Below, piece after piece: positions 6,532 through 13,807 of a stretch of 45,123 bases of DNA. The notes under the pieces were generated by a model. That model had not been told where the DNA came from. It searched no databases and saw only the letters and a program-made list of their open reading frames with translations. The first letter of the stretch is position 1, and each line of letters starts with the position of its first letter. This DNA is from a virus. The translations under genes were made by a program, and so were the position numbers. The DNA is taken from IMG/VR virus record IMGVR_UViG_3300030101_004497, positions 1-45,123 of that record; one strand, written 5' to 3'.

Positions 6532-6942
6532 ATGAAAGATAGAATACTAAAGGCTGCCATCATGGCGGCTCTAAATGAAATGACACAAAGTGAACTTGAT
6601 AACATGCCTGATTCTCATTTTGAGGGCTCGGGGCCTGTCTTCATCGTAAAACATGAGGAGTGGCTTGACCGTTGTCGTGACACAGTAGAGGAACATTTCA
6701 ACCCATGGGACGTCTTCGACCTGTGTAAGTCTTCCCCTTCTATGTTCCCAAATGAGATTTTGCAGGACCACTTGCAACGTCAGGGTGTGATAACGATACC
6801 CCATAGTGACTACTATCATGACAAAGGTAAAAAGGAGTGGATAAACGACATGAAAATCATTCTTGACATGATGTGGCGTCGGATAGACTGCCCATCAACA
6901 AAGACAAAAGCCGTCGCCGAGTGGCTGGCGGAACAACTATAA
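6532..6942 (+). CDS. Hypothetical early protein, 136 aa
   Basis: 136 residues, acidic, mostly helical (MKDRILKAAIMAALNEM, WLDRCRDTVEEHFNPWDVFD, WINDMKIILDMMWRRID). Not recognised. The leader acacGGAGATAACA sets the start at 6532; the longer frame from 6364 runs back through hairpins and the 40-residue gene and is rejected. Next gene starts 17 nt downstream. Confidence 0.75.
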   Translation: MKDRILKAAIMAALNEMTQSELDNMPDSHFEGSGPVFIVKHEEWLDRCRDTVEEHFNPWDVFDLCKSSPSMFPNEILQDHLQRQGVITIPHSDYYHDKGKKEWINDMKIILDMMWRRIDCPSTKTKAVAEWLAEQL

Positions 6943-6958
6943 ACACACGGAGATTACA

Positions 6959-7201
6959 ATGACACAAGAACAAGCAGCAGGACGTATCATTTGTGTGTCG
7001 TCAGCAGAAATCCGAACTCAATCGAACAACCTGTTCCTACTGGTTGAGGACTTCGATGACAACATAGCACTGCTGAAGGCTGACAGTCCGGCAACTGAAC
7101 GCATAAACCAACTGCTAGAACAACTCATGGACATAACATCCGAGCTAGACATGATTGGACAAACACTAACAACACACACGGAGATAACCAATGACCCTTG
7201 A
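6959..7201 (+). CDS. Hypothetical early protein, 80 aa
   Basis: 80 residues with a long amphipathic helix in the middle (ALLKADSPATERINQLLEQL) that could form a coiled coil. Its last residues, THTEITNDP, are simply the next gene's leader translated, and it overlaps that gene by 11 nt, which couples the two. The first codons (ATGACACAAGAACA) match those of the gene at 4330. Not recognised. Confidence 0.7.
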   Translation: MTQEQAAGRIICVSSAEIRTQSNNLFLLVEDFDDNIALLKADSPATERINQLLEQLMDITSELDMIGQTLTTHTEITNDP

Positions 7202-7370
7202 GTTTAAACAAAGATACATGGATCCCCTTAAAAGTCAATGGATAACATTCAGGTTTGAAAATGAAACTTGGTTTGTTTATCCTGACGGGCAGGTAGCTGA
7301 CAGTTGCTTTTGGAACTTAGCTGACATCACGTATAAAAGTCTTTACGACTTCATAAATAGTAACCTTTAA
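7191..7370 (+). CDS. Small early protein, 59 aa
   Basis: 59-codon ORF beginning MTLEFKQRYMDPLKSQW and ending DFINSNL, with a perfect leader (acacacGGAGATAACCA) before the ATG. Aromatic-rich (TWFVYPDGQVADSCFWNLAD), probably a small globular fold. Not recognised. It overlaps the end of the preceding gene. Confidence 0.7.
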   Translation: MTLEFKQRYMDPLKSQWITFRFENETWFVYPDGQVADSCFWNLADITYKSLYDFINSNL

Positions 7371-7389
7371 ACACACACGGAGATAACCA

Positions 7390-7695
7390 ATGAACTACTA
7401 CAATATAAAACAATCAATACGAGAAGCAGCAGAAGCCTGTGGCATGGAACCCATTCCCACGGGTGGAGGCTGTGACTACATGGTACTGGAGTGGGAACAC
7501 CTTAACCTGGTACTGTGTGACGACATGCATGAGAGTGGCGTCGCTTGGAATGAACCATGCTGCATCGTCTTCTACGACAGTTACTTTGGAAACTGTGATG
7601 TTGGTTCCCCACAACCAATCTACGAAAAGGCTTTTCCCAGCCCACTGGAGGCTTTACTCTTCATCAAGAACTTTAATGGAACAGTCAAACTATAA
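7390..7695 (+). CDS. Hypothetical early protein, 101 aa
   Basis: 101 residues, acidic, with six cysteines, including CC near residue 57. Begins MNYYNIKQSIREAAEACGMEP. A pattern of short strands and helices without a known motif. Start set by the early leader ending 2 nt before the ATG. Not recognised. Confidence 0.75.
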   Translation: MNYYNIKQSIREAAEACGMEPIPTGGGCDYMVLEWEHLNLVLCDDMHESGVAWNEPCCIVFYDSYFGNCDVGSPQPIYEKAFPSPLEALLFIKNFNGTVKL

Positions 7696-7717
7696 ACACA
7701 CACGGAGATAACCTAGA

Positions 7718-7771
7718 ATGCTAATCATATTTATCATCGCACTCTTTTACTTTATCTGGTACACAACCTAA
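7718..7771 (+). CDS. Putative 17-aa membrane micropeptide
   Basis: A complete early leader (acacacacGGAGATAACC) precedes an ATG that opens only 17 codons: MLIIFIIALFYFIWYTT. The peptide is one hydrophobic segment long enough for a short membrane helix. The only support is the leader and the composition; it could also be a remnant of a longer gene. If real it would be a tiny inner-membrane effector, as several phages use against host or competing phages. Confidence 0.5.
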   Translation: MLIIFIIALFYFIWYTT

Positions 7772-7789
7772 CAACACACGGAGATTACA

Positions 7790-8104
7790 ATGATTGAAGA
7801 AACCGCATCCACAAATGCAGAAACAAAATCGACAGAAGAACTTCGTGCGGAGTATGCCCAGCAACACGCATGGTGGAACGATACCCTTGGTCTTTGCCTG
7901 GAACACATATACAAATGTGCTTGGGAGAACAACGTGTACTTGACCGCTCATCAGTTGTATAACAAATGCCGCACGATGGCCGTGGACGTACTTACGAAAG
8001 AGGGCGACCCTCTCATGCTCAGTAGGTATGCAAAAGTTATTCTAGGCGTGATTACGCTCGAGGAATACCATGGATACCAACCACCAACCGAACCACCATT
8101 CTAG
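7790..8104 (+). CDS. Hypothetical early protein, 104 aa
   Basis: 104 residues, mainly helical, with an acidic Thr/Glu-rich N-terminus (MIEETASTNAETKSTEE) and a Trp/Cys-containing core (WWNDTLGLCLEHIYKCAW). Not recognised. Last gene with the standard leader (acacacGGAGATTACA); the following genes use other ribosome sites and may be a separate acquisition. Confidence 0.75.
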   Translation: MIEETASTNAETKSTEELRAEYAQQHAWWNDTLGLCLEHIYKCAWENNVYLTAHQLYNKCRTMAVDVLTKEGDPLMLSRYAKVILGVITLEEYHGYQPPTEPPF

Positions 8105-8112
8105 GAGCCAAC

Positions 8113-8523
8113 ATGAATGAATACGCATGCCGGATGCACGTCAGACCATCGGACAACTTTCACAAGGGCGGGCCAAAGTGTACCTTCCTTACGAGAAGAA
8201 TACGAAACTTCCTGTACTGCTGTCAGGGTAGGCAGATAGTTATTCGCCATTACCTGAAACAGGATGAGGTGTTCTTGTATGAACTGGGACAACACCAGTG
8301 GACAAGAACACCCAATCCAACCAAACCAATTGGACTGGACACGTCTCGCTTTGACTGCGGCCTGACTTGGGTTGCAGAACGCAACCAGCCTCAAGTAAGA
8401 CCCTTGGGTCACTGGCGAGACGGGAGCCGACCTGGTCGATGGGTTATCTACGTTCCTGAATCATTTGACCCGTACGTAAAACTAAAATATCTAAAAGCAA
8501 AATACCACACTTACATTCCATAG
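8113..8523 (+). CDS. Hypothetical protein, 136 aa
   Basis: 136 residues, basic, rich in Arg, Tyr, Trp and Pro. Begins MNEYACRMHVRPSDNFHKGG; four Cys residues do not form a recognisable finger. AGGAG 7 nt before the ATG; 8 nt after the previous stop. Not recognised. Confidence 0.7.
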   Translation: MNEYACRMHVRPSDNFHKGGPKCTFLTRRIRNFLYCCQGRQIVIRHYLKQDEVFLYELGQHQWTRTPNPTKPIGLDTSRFDCGLTWVAERNQPQVRPLGHWRDGSRPGRWVIYVPESFDPYVKLKYLKAKYHTYIP

Positions 8524-8531
8524 GAGAAGTC

Positions 8532-8777
8532 ATGGAAGAAATACACATGGATAGAATACAAGTTACCACTCGACTCGGATTGACGTTTGTCATTCCGCTC
8601 GATGACCTGATAACGTGCAGTGAACACGACGAGACAGTAATCACAAAATCCGGCATGGAGTTGAAGCCACTCTGGTCGTGCGAACAAAGCCACAGCGAGG
8701 CGTTCAAACTGTTTACCGATGGACTGGCTTTCGTCTTTTGCTCACTCGTCATTGGAGGTTTGCTATGGATGATGTAG
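8532..8777 (+). CDS. Small protein with C-terminal membrane anchor, 81 aa
   Basis: 81 residues: a soluble N-terminal two thirds (RIQVTTRLGLTFVIPLDDLI) then a hydrophobic C-terminal helix (GLAFVFCSLVIGGLLWMM), giving a tail-anchored topology with the N-terminus in the cytoplasm. Ribosome site GGAG before the ATG. Its end overlaps the next gene by 13 nt. Function unknown. Confidence 0.7.
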   Translation: MEEIHMDRIQVTTRLGLTFVIPLDDLITCSEHDETVITKSGMELKPLWSCEQSHSEAFKLFTDGLAFVFCSLVIGGLLWMM

Positions 8778-8980
8778 ATAACCCAACATTACCAGACGAG
8801 TTCATTGAGAGAATCATCGGGTTGCAAATACATCCTGACCTGAGCAATGAGGAGATTGAAAACTTAGCCAATGAAATCATCATCGAAGCACTACAGTATG
8901 AAGTCTTTCTGACTTGCGTTGACCAGTATCTGTACGAGAAGCGGAACGAATCAATGAGACTTCGGAGGCGGGGAAGATGA
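8765..8980 (+). CDS. Hypothetical acidic protein, 71 aa
   Basis: 71 residues, strongly acidic and helical (PDEFIERIIGLQIHPDLSNE), ending in a basic tail MRLRRRGR. The start at 8765 is chosen for GGAGG 7 nt upstream and coupling to the previous gene. Overlaps the next start by 4 nt (ATGA). Not recognised. Confidence 0.65.
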   Translation: MDDVDNPTLPDEFIERIIGLQIHPDLSNEEIENLANEIIIEALQYEVFLTCVDQYLYEKRNESMRLRRRGR

Positions 8981-9642
8981 AAGCAACACACAAAAGAAAG
9001 CTAACAAGAGAACGTCTGTTGCACATCGTGGCCACTTACCTCGGGCTCGATGGCATCATGAACGCTGGCAGAATACATCGTTGTGCAACAACCGACCGTG
9101 CGAACTGGGACAGGATGATTGCCATGGACCTTCCAATTGGAGCCACCAAAATCAGAGGAGACTACGTTGAAGTCAAGGTTTGGTTGGACCCACAAGCGTA
9201 CCTGTTGTACGAAGGCAAACGTTCTAGACCCAGTTGTGATCACCATGTCAACGTCACCATGTACGGAGAAATCATCAAAGGCCGTGGCCGTGGTCGTAAA
9301 CGAAGCAACATCAATGCTCGCAACGTTTACTGTCGCCTGGATCACAAGTGGTTCCTTGCCACCAAACGGCTTGTTGACCTTACCCGTGGCTCAAGTGCCA
9401 ACGAATACTACAAACTTGGTATACAGACCTTCGTCTGTAAACACCTAGTCAGGCTGCACTTGGAAGACCATTACGTTCTCTGCCTTCCCACAAATGGCGG
9501 CTGGAAGATATGTAGGGCCAATGGTGAGCGCATTTGTGACTGGGATGAAAGCACTGAAACAAAGGCTTGGGTACGAGCATACAAAGAACTGATACCAACA
9601 GTAAGTTTCTTTGAGCTTGGTCTAAGAAAATATCCACTTTAA
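8977..9642 (+). CDS. Hypothetical basic protein, 221 aa
   Basis: 221 residues, basic throughout, with a Gly/Arg stretch KGRGRGRKRSNINARNVYCR near 105-120 that suggests nucleic-acid binding. The region HRCATTDRANWDRMI and several later Cys/His residues are visible but make no standard finger. Translationally coupled to the previous gene through ATGA. Last gene before the terminator at 9676. Not recognised. Confidence 0.75.
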   Translation: MKATHKRKLTRERLLHIVATYLGLDGIMNAGRIHRCATTDRANWDRMIAMDLPIGATKIRGDYVEVKVWLDPQAYLLYEGKRSRPSCDHHVNVTMYGEIIKGRGRGRKRSNINARNVYCRLDHKWFLATKRLVDLTRGSSANEYYKLGIQTFVCKHLVRLHLEDHYVLCLPTNGGWKICRANGERICDWDESTETKAWVRAYKELIPTVSFFELGLRKYPL

Positions 9643-9675
9643 AAACGAACACAATCATTGTGTATCTCACGTGTT

Positions 9676-9711
9676 GGGGTCGGCTTCGGTCGGCCCCTTT
9701 GTGGTTTTTAT
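9676..9711 (+). terminator. Rho-independent terminator of the early operon
   Basis: GGGGTCGG (9676-9683), loop CTTCGG, TCGGCCCC (9690-9697), then TTTGTGGTTTTTA. The two wobble pairs are G-U on the plus strand and A-C on the minus strand, so it works rightward. It lies 33 bp after the last early gene and shields the oppositely directed late operon. Confidence 0.85.
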
Positions 9712-9845
9712 CTTTACTTTGTTTTATATTTATATAATTACACGCGCGTGAAGGCAGATTGCTGGCCGCTTCATGGCTGGCAACTGGTTGTACGCTGTGT
9801 GATTATCTACTTTGTAACTGCAAACCAGTGGTCGTTTGTGGTTGA

Positions 9846-10106
9846 CTACTGGTCTACTTTTGGTTGGATTGTGGTCGAACTGTACTTCATGAAGGTCGCC
9901 CTTACAAAAGCATCCACCGCCGATTGACCACCCAAGTACAACATCTGTGTTGCCCCTGCGGCGTAAATCATGGGAACCAATACCGAAGCTTCAACGTCGT
10001 TTCGGATGCCAACCCAAATCAAAATGAGCCATGCAAAGTTCCAGAGCATTGACGCAATAAACTTTTTGCTTTGAAGCATGCCTTTGTCTTTTATTTTATC
10101 TGTCAT
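9846..10106 (-). CDS. Membrane protein, holin candidate, 86 aa
   Basis: 86 residues from MTDKIKDKGMLQSKKF, with two hydrophobic segments: about 16-32 (FIASMLWNFAWLILIWVG) and 40-60 (VLVPMIYAAGATQMLYLGG), a layout common in small class II-type holins and other phage membrane proteins. The ATG overlaps the previous stop (ATGA). Last gene of the late operon, a few genes beyond the amidase; a hole-forming role in lysis is a reasonable but unproved guess. A longer N-terminus to 10160 lacks a better ribosome site. Confidence 0.6.
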   Translation of the reverse strand: MTDKIKDKGMLQSKKFIASMLWNFAWLILIWVGIRNDVEASVLVPMIYAAGATQMLYLGGQSAVDAFVRATFMKYSSTTIQPKVDQ

Positions 10107-10405
10107 TTCTTCTTTCCTAATAACGATGAAACCGTTTTGTTCTTCTCCCAGAACTTGCAAGACCAGAACCGTGGCTTGGTCTTTGGACCAGGTGTATCAC
10201 AGTTGTGCCTTGCTCTGAAGTTTCTTCTGCGCTCTGGGTTGTCGCGTTTTATCTCCATGTTTGGATCGCCAAACATAACACGTTTAATCTTGCCGTCGTC
10301 TCCGCGTACGAAAACAACACTCTTCTTACGCCCGTGACCAGCCTCTCCCTTGCGTATGGCCCTTGGGTTGTTCAGTGATACCTTTTTACCTTTATACTCT
10401 GCCAC
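10103..10405 (-). CDS. Conserved phage protein of unknown function, 100 aa
   Basis: 100 residues starting at GTG (VAEYKGKKVSLNNPRAIRKG), chosen because AGGAGG lies just upstream; an ATG exists further back at 10441 inside the previous frame. The C-terminal half (KIKRVMFGDPNMEIKRDNPE, then RRRNFRARHNCDTPG, then KPRFWSCKFW) is a pattern I recall in many marine phage genomes. The Cys residues and basic charge suggest nucleic-acid or structural binding; no function is known to me. Confidence 0.75.
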   Translation of the reverse strand: MAEYKGKKVSLNNPRAIRKGEAGHGRKKSVVFVRGDDGKIKRVMFGDPNMEIKRDNPERRRNFRARHNCDTPGPKTKPRFWSCKFWEKNKTVSSLLGKKK

Positions 10406-10413
10406 AACGCCTC

Positions 10414-10860
10414 CTAGGGCTTCTGACCGAATGCCGACATGCATCGCCAAAATTGACTGTTCTGATCCGAACCCGCACCTTCGTTCCAGTAAGGCATACA
10501 GGTTTCTATCTTGATGGTGTTCACCGCCGCAGCACTTATCGATGAACAATCACCTTCGGTTGCGCCGGCTCCACCACCAGAGTTCTGACCACCACCTTGG
10601 CGGTTCATGCGGCAGAACATCTCACGACACAACAAGTCGCCTTCCTTCTCGATGTACTCCGAACTGCATGGCACACGAAGCAAGTCGGGCTCCGTAAGGT
10701 TTACGACAACAGCCGCTTGTGCCTTCTCAAACTCCCCTTCCAGGTCACCAATCGCCGTCAGTATCTCTTCAGTACTGGATGTATTGTTGTTTATCTTCCA
10801 CATGACGCCACCGGTTATCAAACCGCCGCCAAGAAAGCTTGCGAGTATTATCGACCACAT
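10414..10860 (-). CDS. Single-pass membrane protein, spanin-like candidate, 148 aa
   Basis: 148 residues from MWSIILASFLGGGLITGGVM: an N-terminal membrane helix followed by a mostly exported-type domain with a short acidic helix, a Gly-rich linker (GGGQNSGGGAGATEG) and several Cys residues. Position near the amidase and the topology fit an inner-membrane lysis protein such as a spanin, but no lipobox partner was found. The ATG lies 1 nt after the previous stop. Confidence 0.6.
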   Translation of the reverse strand: MWSIILASFLGGGLITGGVMWKINNNTSSTEEILTAIGDLEGEFEKAQAAVVVNLTEPDLLRVPCSSEYIEKEGDLLCREMFCRMNRQGGGQNSGGGAGATEGDCSSISAAAVNTIKIETCMPYWNEGAGSDQNSQFWRCMSAFGQKP

Positions 10861-10861
10861 A

Positions 10862-11122
10862 TCATTTCTTCTTTGCAAAAGTTTTTGCATACTTTGGTTT
10901 CCTTGCTTTTCCACCAGCACTCTCCCCTTTCATGCGCTCTGCCATCTTCTTTCTGCGGATCGCACCTGACCGTTCACTCTTGGTAAGTCGAGCCGCCTTG
11001 TCCGCTGGTAGACACTTCGGGTACCCACGCTTCTCACCTTTACGGCGTCCACATGGTTTCCCGGTTTTGATGTCAACCCAGTTCTCTTTGAACCACTTGC
11101 CAAGACCATCGCTCTTTGCCAT
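10862..11122 (-). CDS. Conserved small basic phage protein, 86 aa
   Basis: 86 residues, very basic. Central motif WFKENWVDIKTGKPCGRRKG then KRGYPKCLPADKA, which I recall as a widespread motif (WVDI..GKPCGR..R.YPKCRP) in aquatic phages and some large viruses, function unknown. The lysine-rich tail ends AKTFAKKK. The start overlaps the previous stop (TAATG). Confidence 0.8.
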   Translation of the reverse strand: MAKSDGLGKWFKENWVDIKTGKPCGRRKGEKRGYPKCLPADKAARLTKSERSGAIRRKKMAERMKGESAGGKARKPKYAKTFAKKK

Positions 11123-11298
11123 TACTCTTCTTTCCAGTACGGGGCTTTCGCGCCACGCTTCTTCATGAGCTTGTTGTACTTCTGAACAGCCCAGCCGTTG
11201 GCGTAGGCACTTGGATACACGTCAAACTTGTCTTTGGCTTGGCGTACAACAGATGCCCACAGTTCTGCATTCTTTGGCTTGTTCTTCTTCTTGGCCAT
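11122..11298 (-). CDS. Conserved small phage protein with YPSAYANGWA motif, 58 aa
   Basis: 58 residues from MAKKKNKPKNAELWASV, containing KDKFDVYPSAYANGWAVQKYNK, a motif common in phage genomes next to the WVDI-type protein. Function unknown, probably virion-associated or DNA-binding; this is inference. A weak ribosome site (GGGG) precedes the ATG; the frame extends upstream to 11382 inside the previous gene but without support. Confidence 0.75.
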   Translation of the reverse strand: MAKKKNKPKNAELWASVVRQAKDKFDVYPSAYANGWAVQKYNKLMKKRGAKAPYWKEE

Positions 11299-11306
11299 GT
11301 CTACCC

Positions 11307-11669
11307 CTAGTGTGTCAAACAGGAAACAACAACGGCGTTGGTTGGGCCAGCATTGCCCGATGTGCCTGGAGTTGTGACGCATGCAAAGCTGAAGTTACTG
11401 AAGGCGACACCGGACGCAAAGGTATATGCAATGGTGTTCTGAGCGGGAGCCACCAATACCATGTCAGGTAAAGTTGTTCCGACAGTCGGACCACTGTTTG
11501 CGTATAACTTTACGTAAGACTTGGCCGTGTTTAAAGTATTGTCTATTAGCACCCCATCAAGAGTTACCGATGAACCGACAGGTAAACTGTTGGCGTTCTC
11601 ATCACACTGGTCGCTTTGATGTCTATCGGTGCTACGCTGTCCATGTATGTCATATGTTACAAAAGCCAT
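11307..11669 (-). CDS. Beta-rich structural-type protein, paralogue 1, 120 aa
   Basis: 120 residues, Ser/Thr/Gly/Val-rich with no charge clusters, typical of a virion decoration or fibre domain. It shares with the upstream neighbour (11669-12064) the pattern of a YxRxF/YVKLY strand, a (V)GTT-PD/E-(V)x(V)(M)AP segment and SFA-V-GT-G-P. Start ATG overlaps the previous stop (TAATG). Confidence 0.7.
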   Translation of the reverse strand: MAFVTYDIHGQRSTDRHQSDQCDENANSLPVGSSVTLDGVLIDNTLNTAKSYVKLYANSGPTVGTTLPDMVLVAPAQNTIAYTFASGVAFSNFSFACVTTPGTSGNAGPTNAVVVSCLTH

Positions 11670-12064
11670 TATCGACTCCCTACCAATGTCAGGGTTACAG
11701 TTGTTGAAGGTGCTGTCGTTCCTGCGGTTCCTGCTTCTTTCACAACCGCGTATGAAACGTTGTTCGTAATAGGTATGCCCGTGGTTATCACAACGCTCGT
11801 GGAACCACCATGAGGAGCCATGATGATCACCTCTGGATCAGTCGTGCCGACCAAGGGATCAAGGCTATCAAAGATGCGCAGATAAACAGTCGAAGATCCA
11901 CCACCTGCGGTGCTGTTCCCTATGTCAATACTTACAACCTGCAAACCGGCTGCGGTATCAATCGCCGCCTTCCTGAAGACACTTCTAATGGCTGTGGCAC
12001 CTGCACCCGTATCCAGCAACAAGTCTGGAAAGTCAACCATCTGTTCATTATTAGTTACCGCCAT
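11669..12064 (-). CDS. Beta-rich structural-type protein, paralogue 2, 131 aa
   Basis: 131 residues starting MAVTNNEQMVDFPDLL. Beta-rich; STVYLRIFDSLDPLVGTTDP and VIIMAPHGGSTSVVITTG match the corresponding parts of the next protein, so the two arose by duplication. The first part (LLLDTGAGATAIRSVFRKAA) is absent from the paralogue. The ATG at 12064 lies within the end of the previous gene behind a GTGAGG ribosome site. Role unknown, virion surface likely. Confidence 0.7.
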   Translation of the reverse strand: MAVTNNEQMVDFPDLLLDTGAGATAIRSVFRKAAIDTAAGLQVVSIDIGNSTAGGGSSTVYLRIFDSLDPLVGTTDPEVIIMAPHGGSTSVVITTGIPITNNVSYAVVKEAGTAGTTAPSTTVTLTLVGSR

Positions 12065-12392
12065 CAGGCACCTCACGTTTCAAGATTACAATCGATTTGA
12101 TTTCTTTAACATCACTCTCTATTGGATTCAGGCGACCATGGACCCCACTGATTGCCTTACGCATCGCTTCAGTTGCTGATGCATTTTGTTCCACCATCGT
12201 CGTACCCATCTGATCCAGGCGATTGCAAATCTGCCGTTGGCACTCCATCTGATCATCAATCTGCTTTAGATGCTTATCAATTATTTGGGGCAAGTATTTG
12301 CTGGCAAACTTTGACAACCCCCAAAGGATGGTTACGGCTAAAGCCAACGCCGACACTGGACCGGTGAGTAGGTTGATCATTTCACTGCTCAT
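12051..12392 (-). CDS. Membrane-anchored coiled-coil protein, lysis candidate, 113 aa
   Basis: 113 residues: an N-terminal hydrophobic helix (LLTGPVSALALAVTILWGL, about 8-26) followed by a long helical region with heptad character (DKHLKQIDDQMECQRQICNRL). Topology and location directly after the amidase fit a holin or inner-membrane spanin. GGAG before the ATG, which overlaps the amidase stop (ATGA), so the two are co-translated. Which lysis role it plays cannot be told from sequence. Confidence 0.65.
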   Translation of the reverse strand: MSSEMINLLTGPVSALALAVTILWGLSKFASKYLPQIIDKHLKQIDDQMECQRQICNRLDQMGTTMVEQNASATEAMRKAISGVHGRLNPIESDVKEIKSIVILKREVPDGGN

Positions 12393-12973
12393 TGTAGCTC
12401 CAAAAAGTTGTGTATTCCAAGAGCCATAGCCTCACCCAATTTTTTCATGCCATCCACAGTAAGTAGTTCCTTGTGAGGTGGGTGGTCAATGAATAAAGGT
12501 TCGCAGCAAATTGCCACAGGATAGCCTATCCGTTTTATACAGTAAAAAGCGTTTTTCGTCCAGTCCTCATTGTGACAAGGAATAGATTTTACACTTTGTA
12601 TTTGTGGTAAATTTAACAAACCCTCATTCATTAAATTTGCAAGTATCTTTCCTGTAGCGCTTCTCGAATCATAGAACTGTGCAGCATAAGATCCACCACC
12701 TGCATTAAGATGACAGGCAATGTAAACCGATGGCGTGTCACTGTTTCGGTTTCGTTCGTCGTAGTAGTTTACTCTGGCATGCCTGTCTTTGTACTGACCA
12801 TCACTTATGTTGATGACTTCATGACCCCTTTGACGAAGGTACATCCCCATCCAAAACGCATACAAAGACGTGTAGTAAGCCTCGGTTTGGTTAATGTCCT
12901 CACCAAAGGCTGCGCCCATACGACCCTTCTTTACGGGGTCACCCATGTGTTGTACGTCTATGTATACTGTCAT
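12389..12973 (-). CDS. N-acetylmuramoyl-L-alanine amidase (Amidase_3), endolysin
   Basis: 194 residues, a single-domain zinc amidase that cuts the bond between muramic acid and L-Ala in peptidoglycan. Zinc ligands and catalytic residues are visible in family order: DVQHMG with His9, Glu31 in NQTEAYY, CHLNAGG with His88, and the catalytic Glu158 in AICCEPLF. The usual first motif DxGHGG is changed to DVQHMG. No signal peptide and no separate wall-binding domain, so release would need a holin. The ribosome site is a weak AAAGAAG. Confidence 0.88.
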   Translation of the reverse strand: MTVYIDVQHMGDPVKKGRMGAAFGEDINQTEAYYTSLYAFWMGMYLRQRGHEVINISDGQYKDRHARVNYYDERNRNSDTPSVYIACHLNAGGGSYAAQFYDSRSATGKILANLMNEGLLNLPQIQSVKSIPCHNEDWTKNAFYCIKRIGYPVAICCEPLFIDHPPHKELLTVDGMKKLGEAMALGIHNFLELQ

Positions 12974-12978
12974 CTTCT

Positions 12979-13806
12979 TTAGTCCCTGCTTTCCACTACA
13001 TATATAAGGTTGAAGTTTATGGTTTGGGCCATACCAGCAGAGCCACCTGTGCGTCGCTGTCCAAAGAACGCTCCTAGTACAAGGTTACCTGTTCCTATTC
13101 TTGTAATTTGTCTTTTGAGATCATGTCGATCACCTAAAAACTTTGCCTTGTTGTCATCTTCATACCATGCAAATGTAATGCTAGCACCCTGCAATCCAGC
13201 ACTCTCAGATCCAGACTCAGTCTTTTGCCTCAAGGTTCCATCCAATCTTATCTGTGCTAAGGCATGTGTATCACCAGATGCATAATCACTGAAAGTGTTC
13301 ATCCCAGTTCCAAGGTTAGTGTCCGTTCCAAAGCGCATAACATTAGACAAAGGACGGAAGAAAAGTCCAGTGCTTCCAGTCATAACCAAACCAGAGGCCG
13401 CACCGTGACTGTTGTTGGCAAAAGTAGTGCTGTCACCAACGTATACCCCAGTGCAAAGAAAAGCGTTTGTGTTGGTGGTATCGTAATCTGATATATTATA
13501 ATCTGTCTCCATCACAACTCCAACAATAGTGTTTTTCTTGGCGGCAAGTGATGCGTATGAAATACCTGTGTCGACGTAGACTGAGGCATATGTAGACTGA
13601 TCCAAAAAGTTTGTGTCACCCCTATCGTTAATAATTATTTTGTGAGCAAACCCTGAGACAGAGCTTGCTTCAAAAGTTGTAGTGTAAGATCCTGCTGCAT
13701 GAGCAACGTCACTTTGTGTTGTTGTAACCCAAGCACTGGTCGGACCACTGTCTGGAGCCACACCACTTCCACGAGCAACTGTAGATGTTGGTCTTGCTAG
13801 TGACAT
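12979..13806 (-). CDS. Putative virion/tail-fibre-type protein, 275 aa
   Basis: 275 residues rich in Ser, Thr, Gly and Asn with alternating beta residues (TSAWVTTTQSDVAHAAGSYT, GLVMTGSTGLFFRPLSNV), like carbohydrate-binding or fibre tip domains. Not recognised by family. Placed between the internal virion proteins and lysis genes, where T7-like phages often carry the fibre. Its ribosome site is again GGGAGATAAC directly before the ATG. Confidence 0.6.
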   Translation of the reverse strand: MSLARPTSTVARGSGVAPDSGPTSAWVTTTQSDVAHAAGSYTTTFEASSVSGFAHKIIINDRGDTNFLDQSTYASVYVDTGISYASLAAKKNTIVGVVMETDYNISDYDTTNTNAFLCTGVYVGDSTTFANNSHGAASGLVMTGSTGLFFRPLSNVMRFGTDTNLGTGMNTFSDYASGDTHALAQIRLDGTLRQKTESGSESAGLQGASITFAWYEDDNKAKFLGDRHDLKRQITRIGTGNLVLGAFFGQRRTGGSAGMAQTINFNLIYVVESRD

Positions 13807-13807
13807 G

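Noticed and set aside
3979-7789. Regularly recurring short repeat that could suggest a CRISPR array
   Set aside because: The intervals are genes of varying length and the repeat is a ribosome-binding leader.
9658-9927. Rightward frame of 89 codons after the early operon
   Set aside because: It starts in and passes through the terminator at 9676-9711, has no ribosome site, and overlaps the end of the holin candidate.
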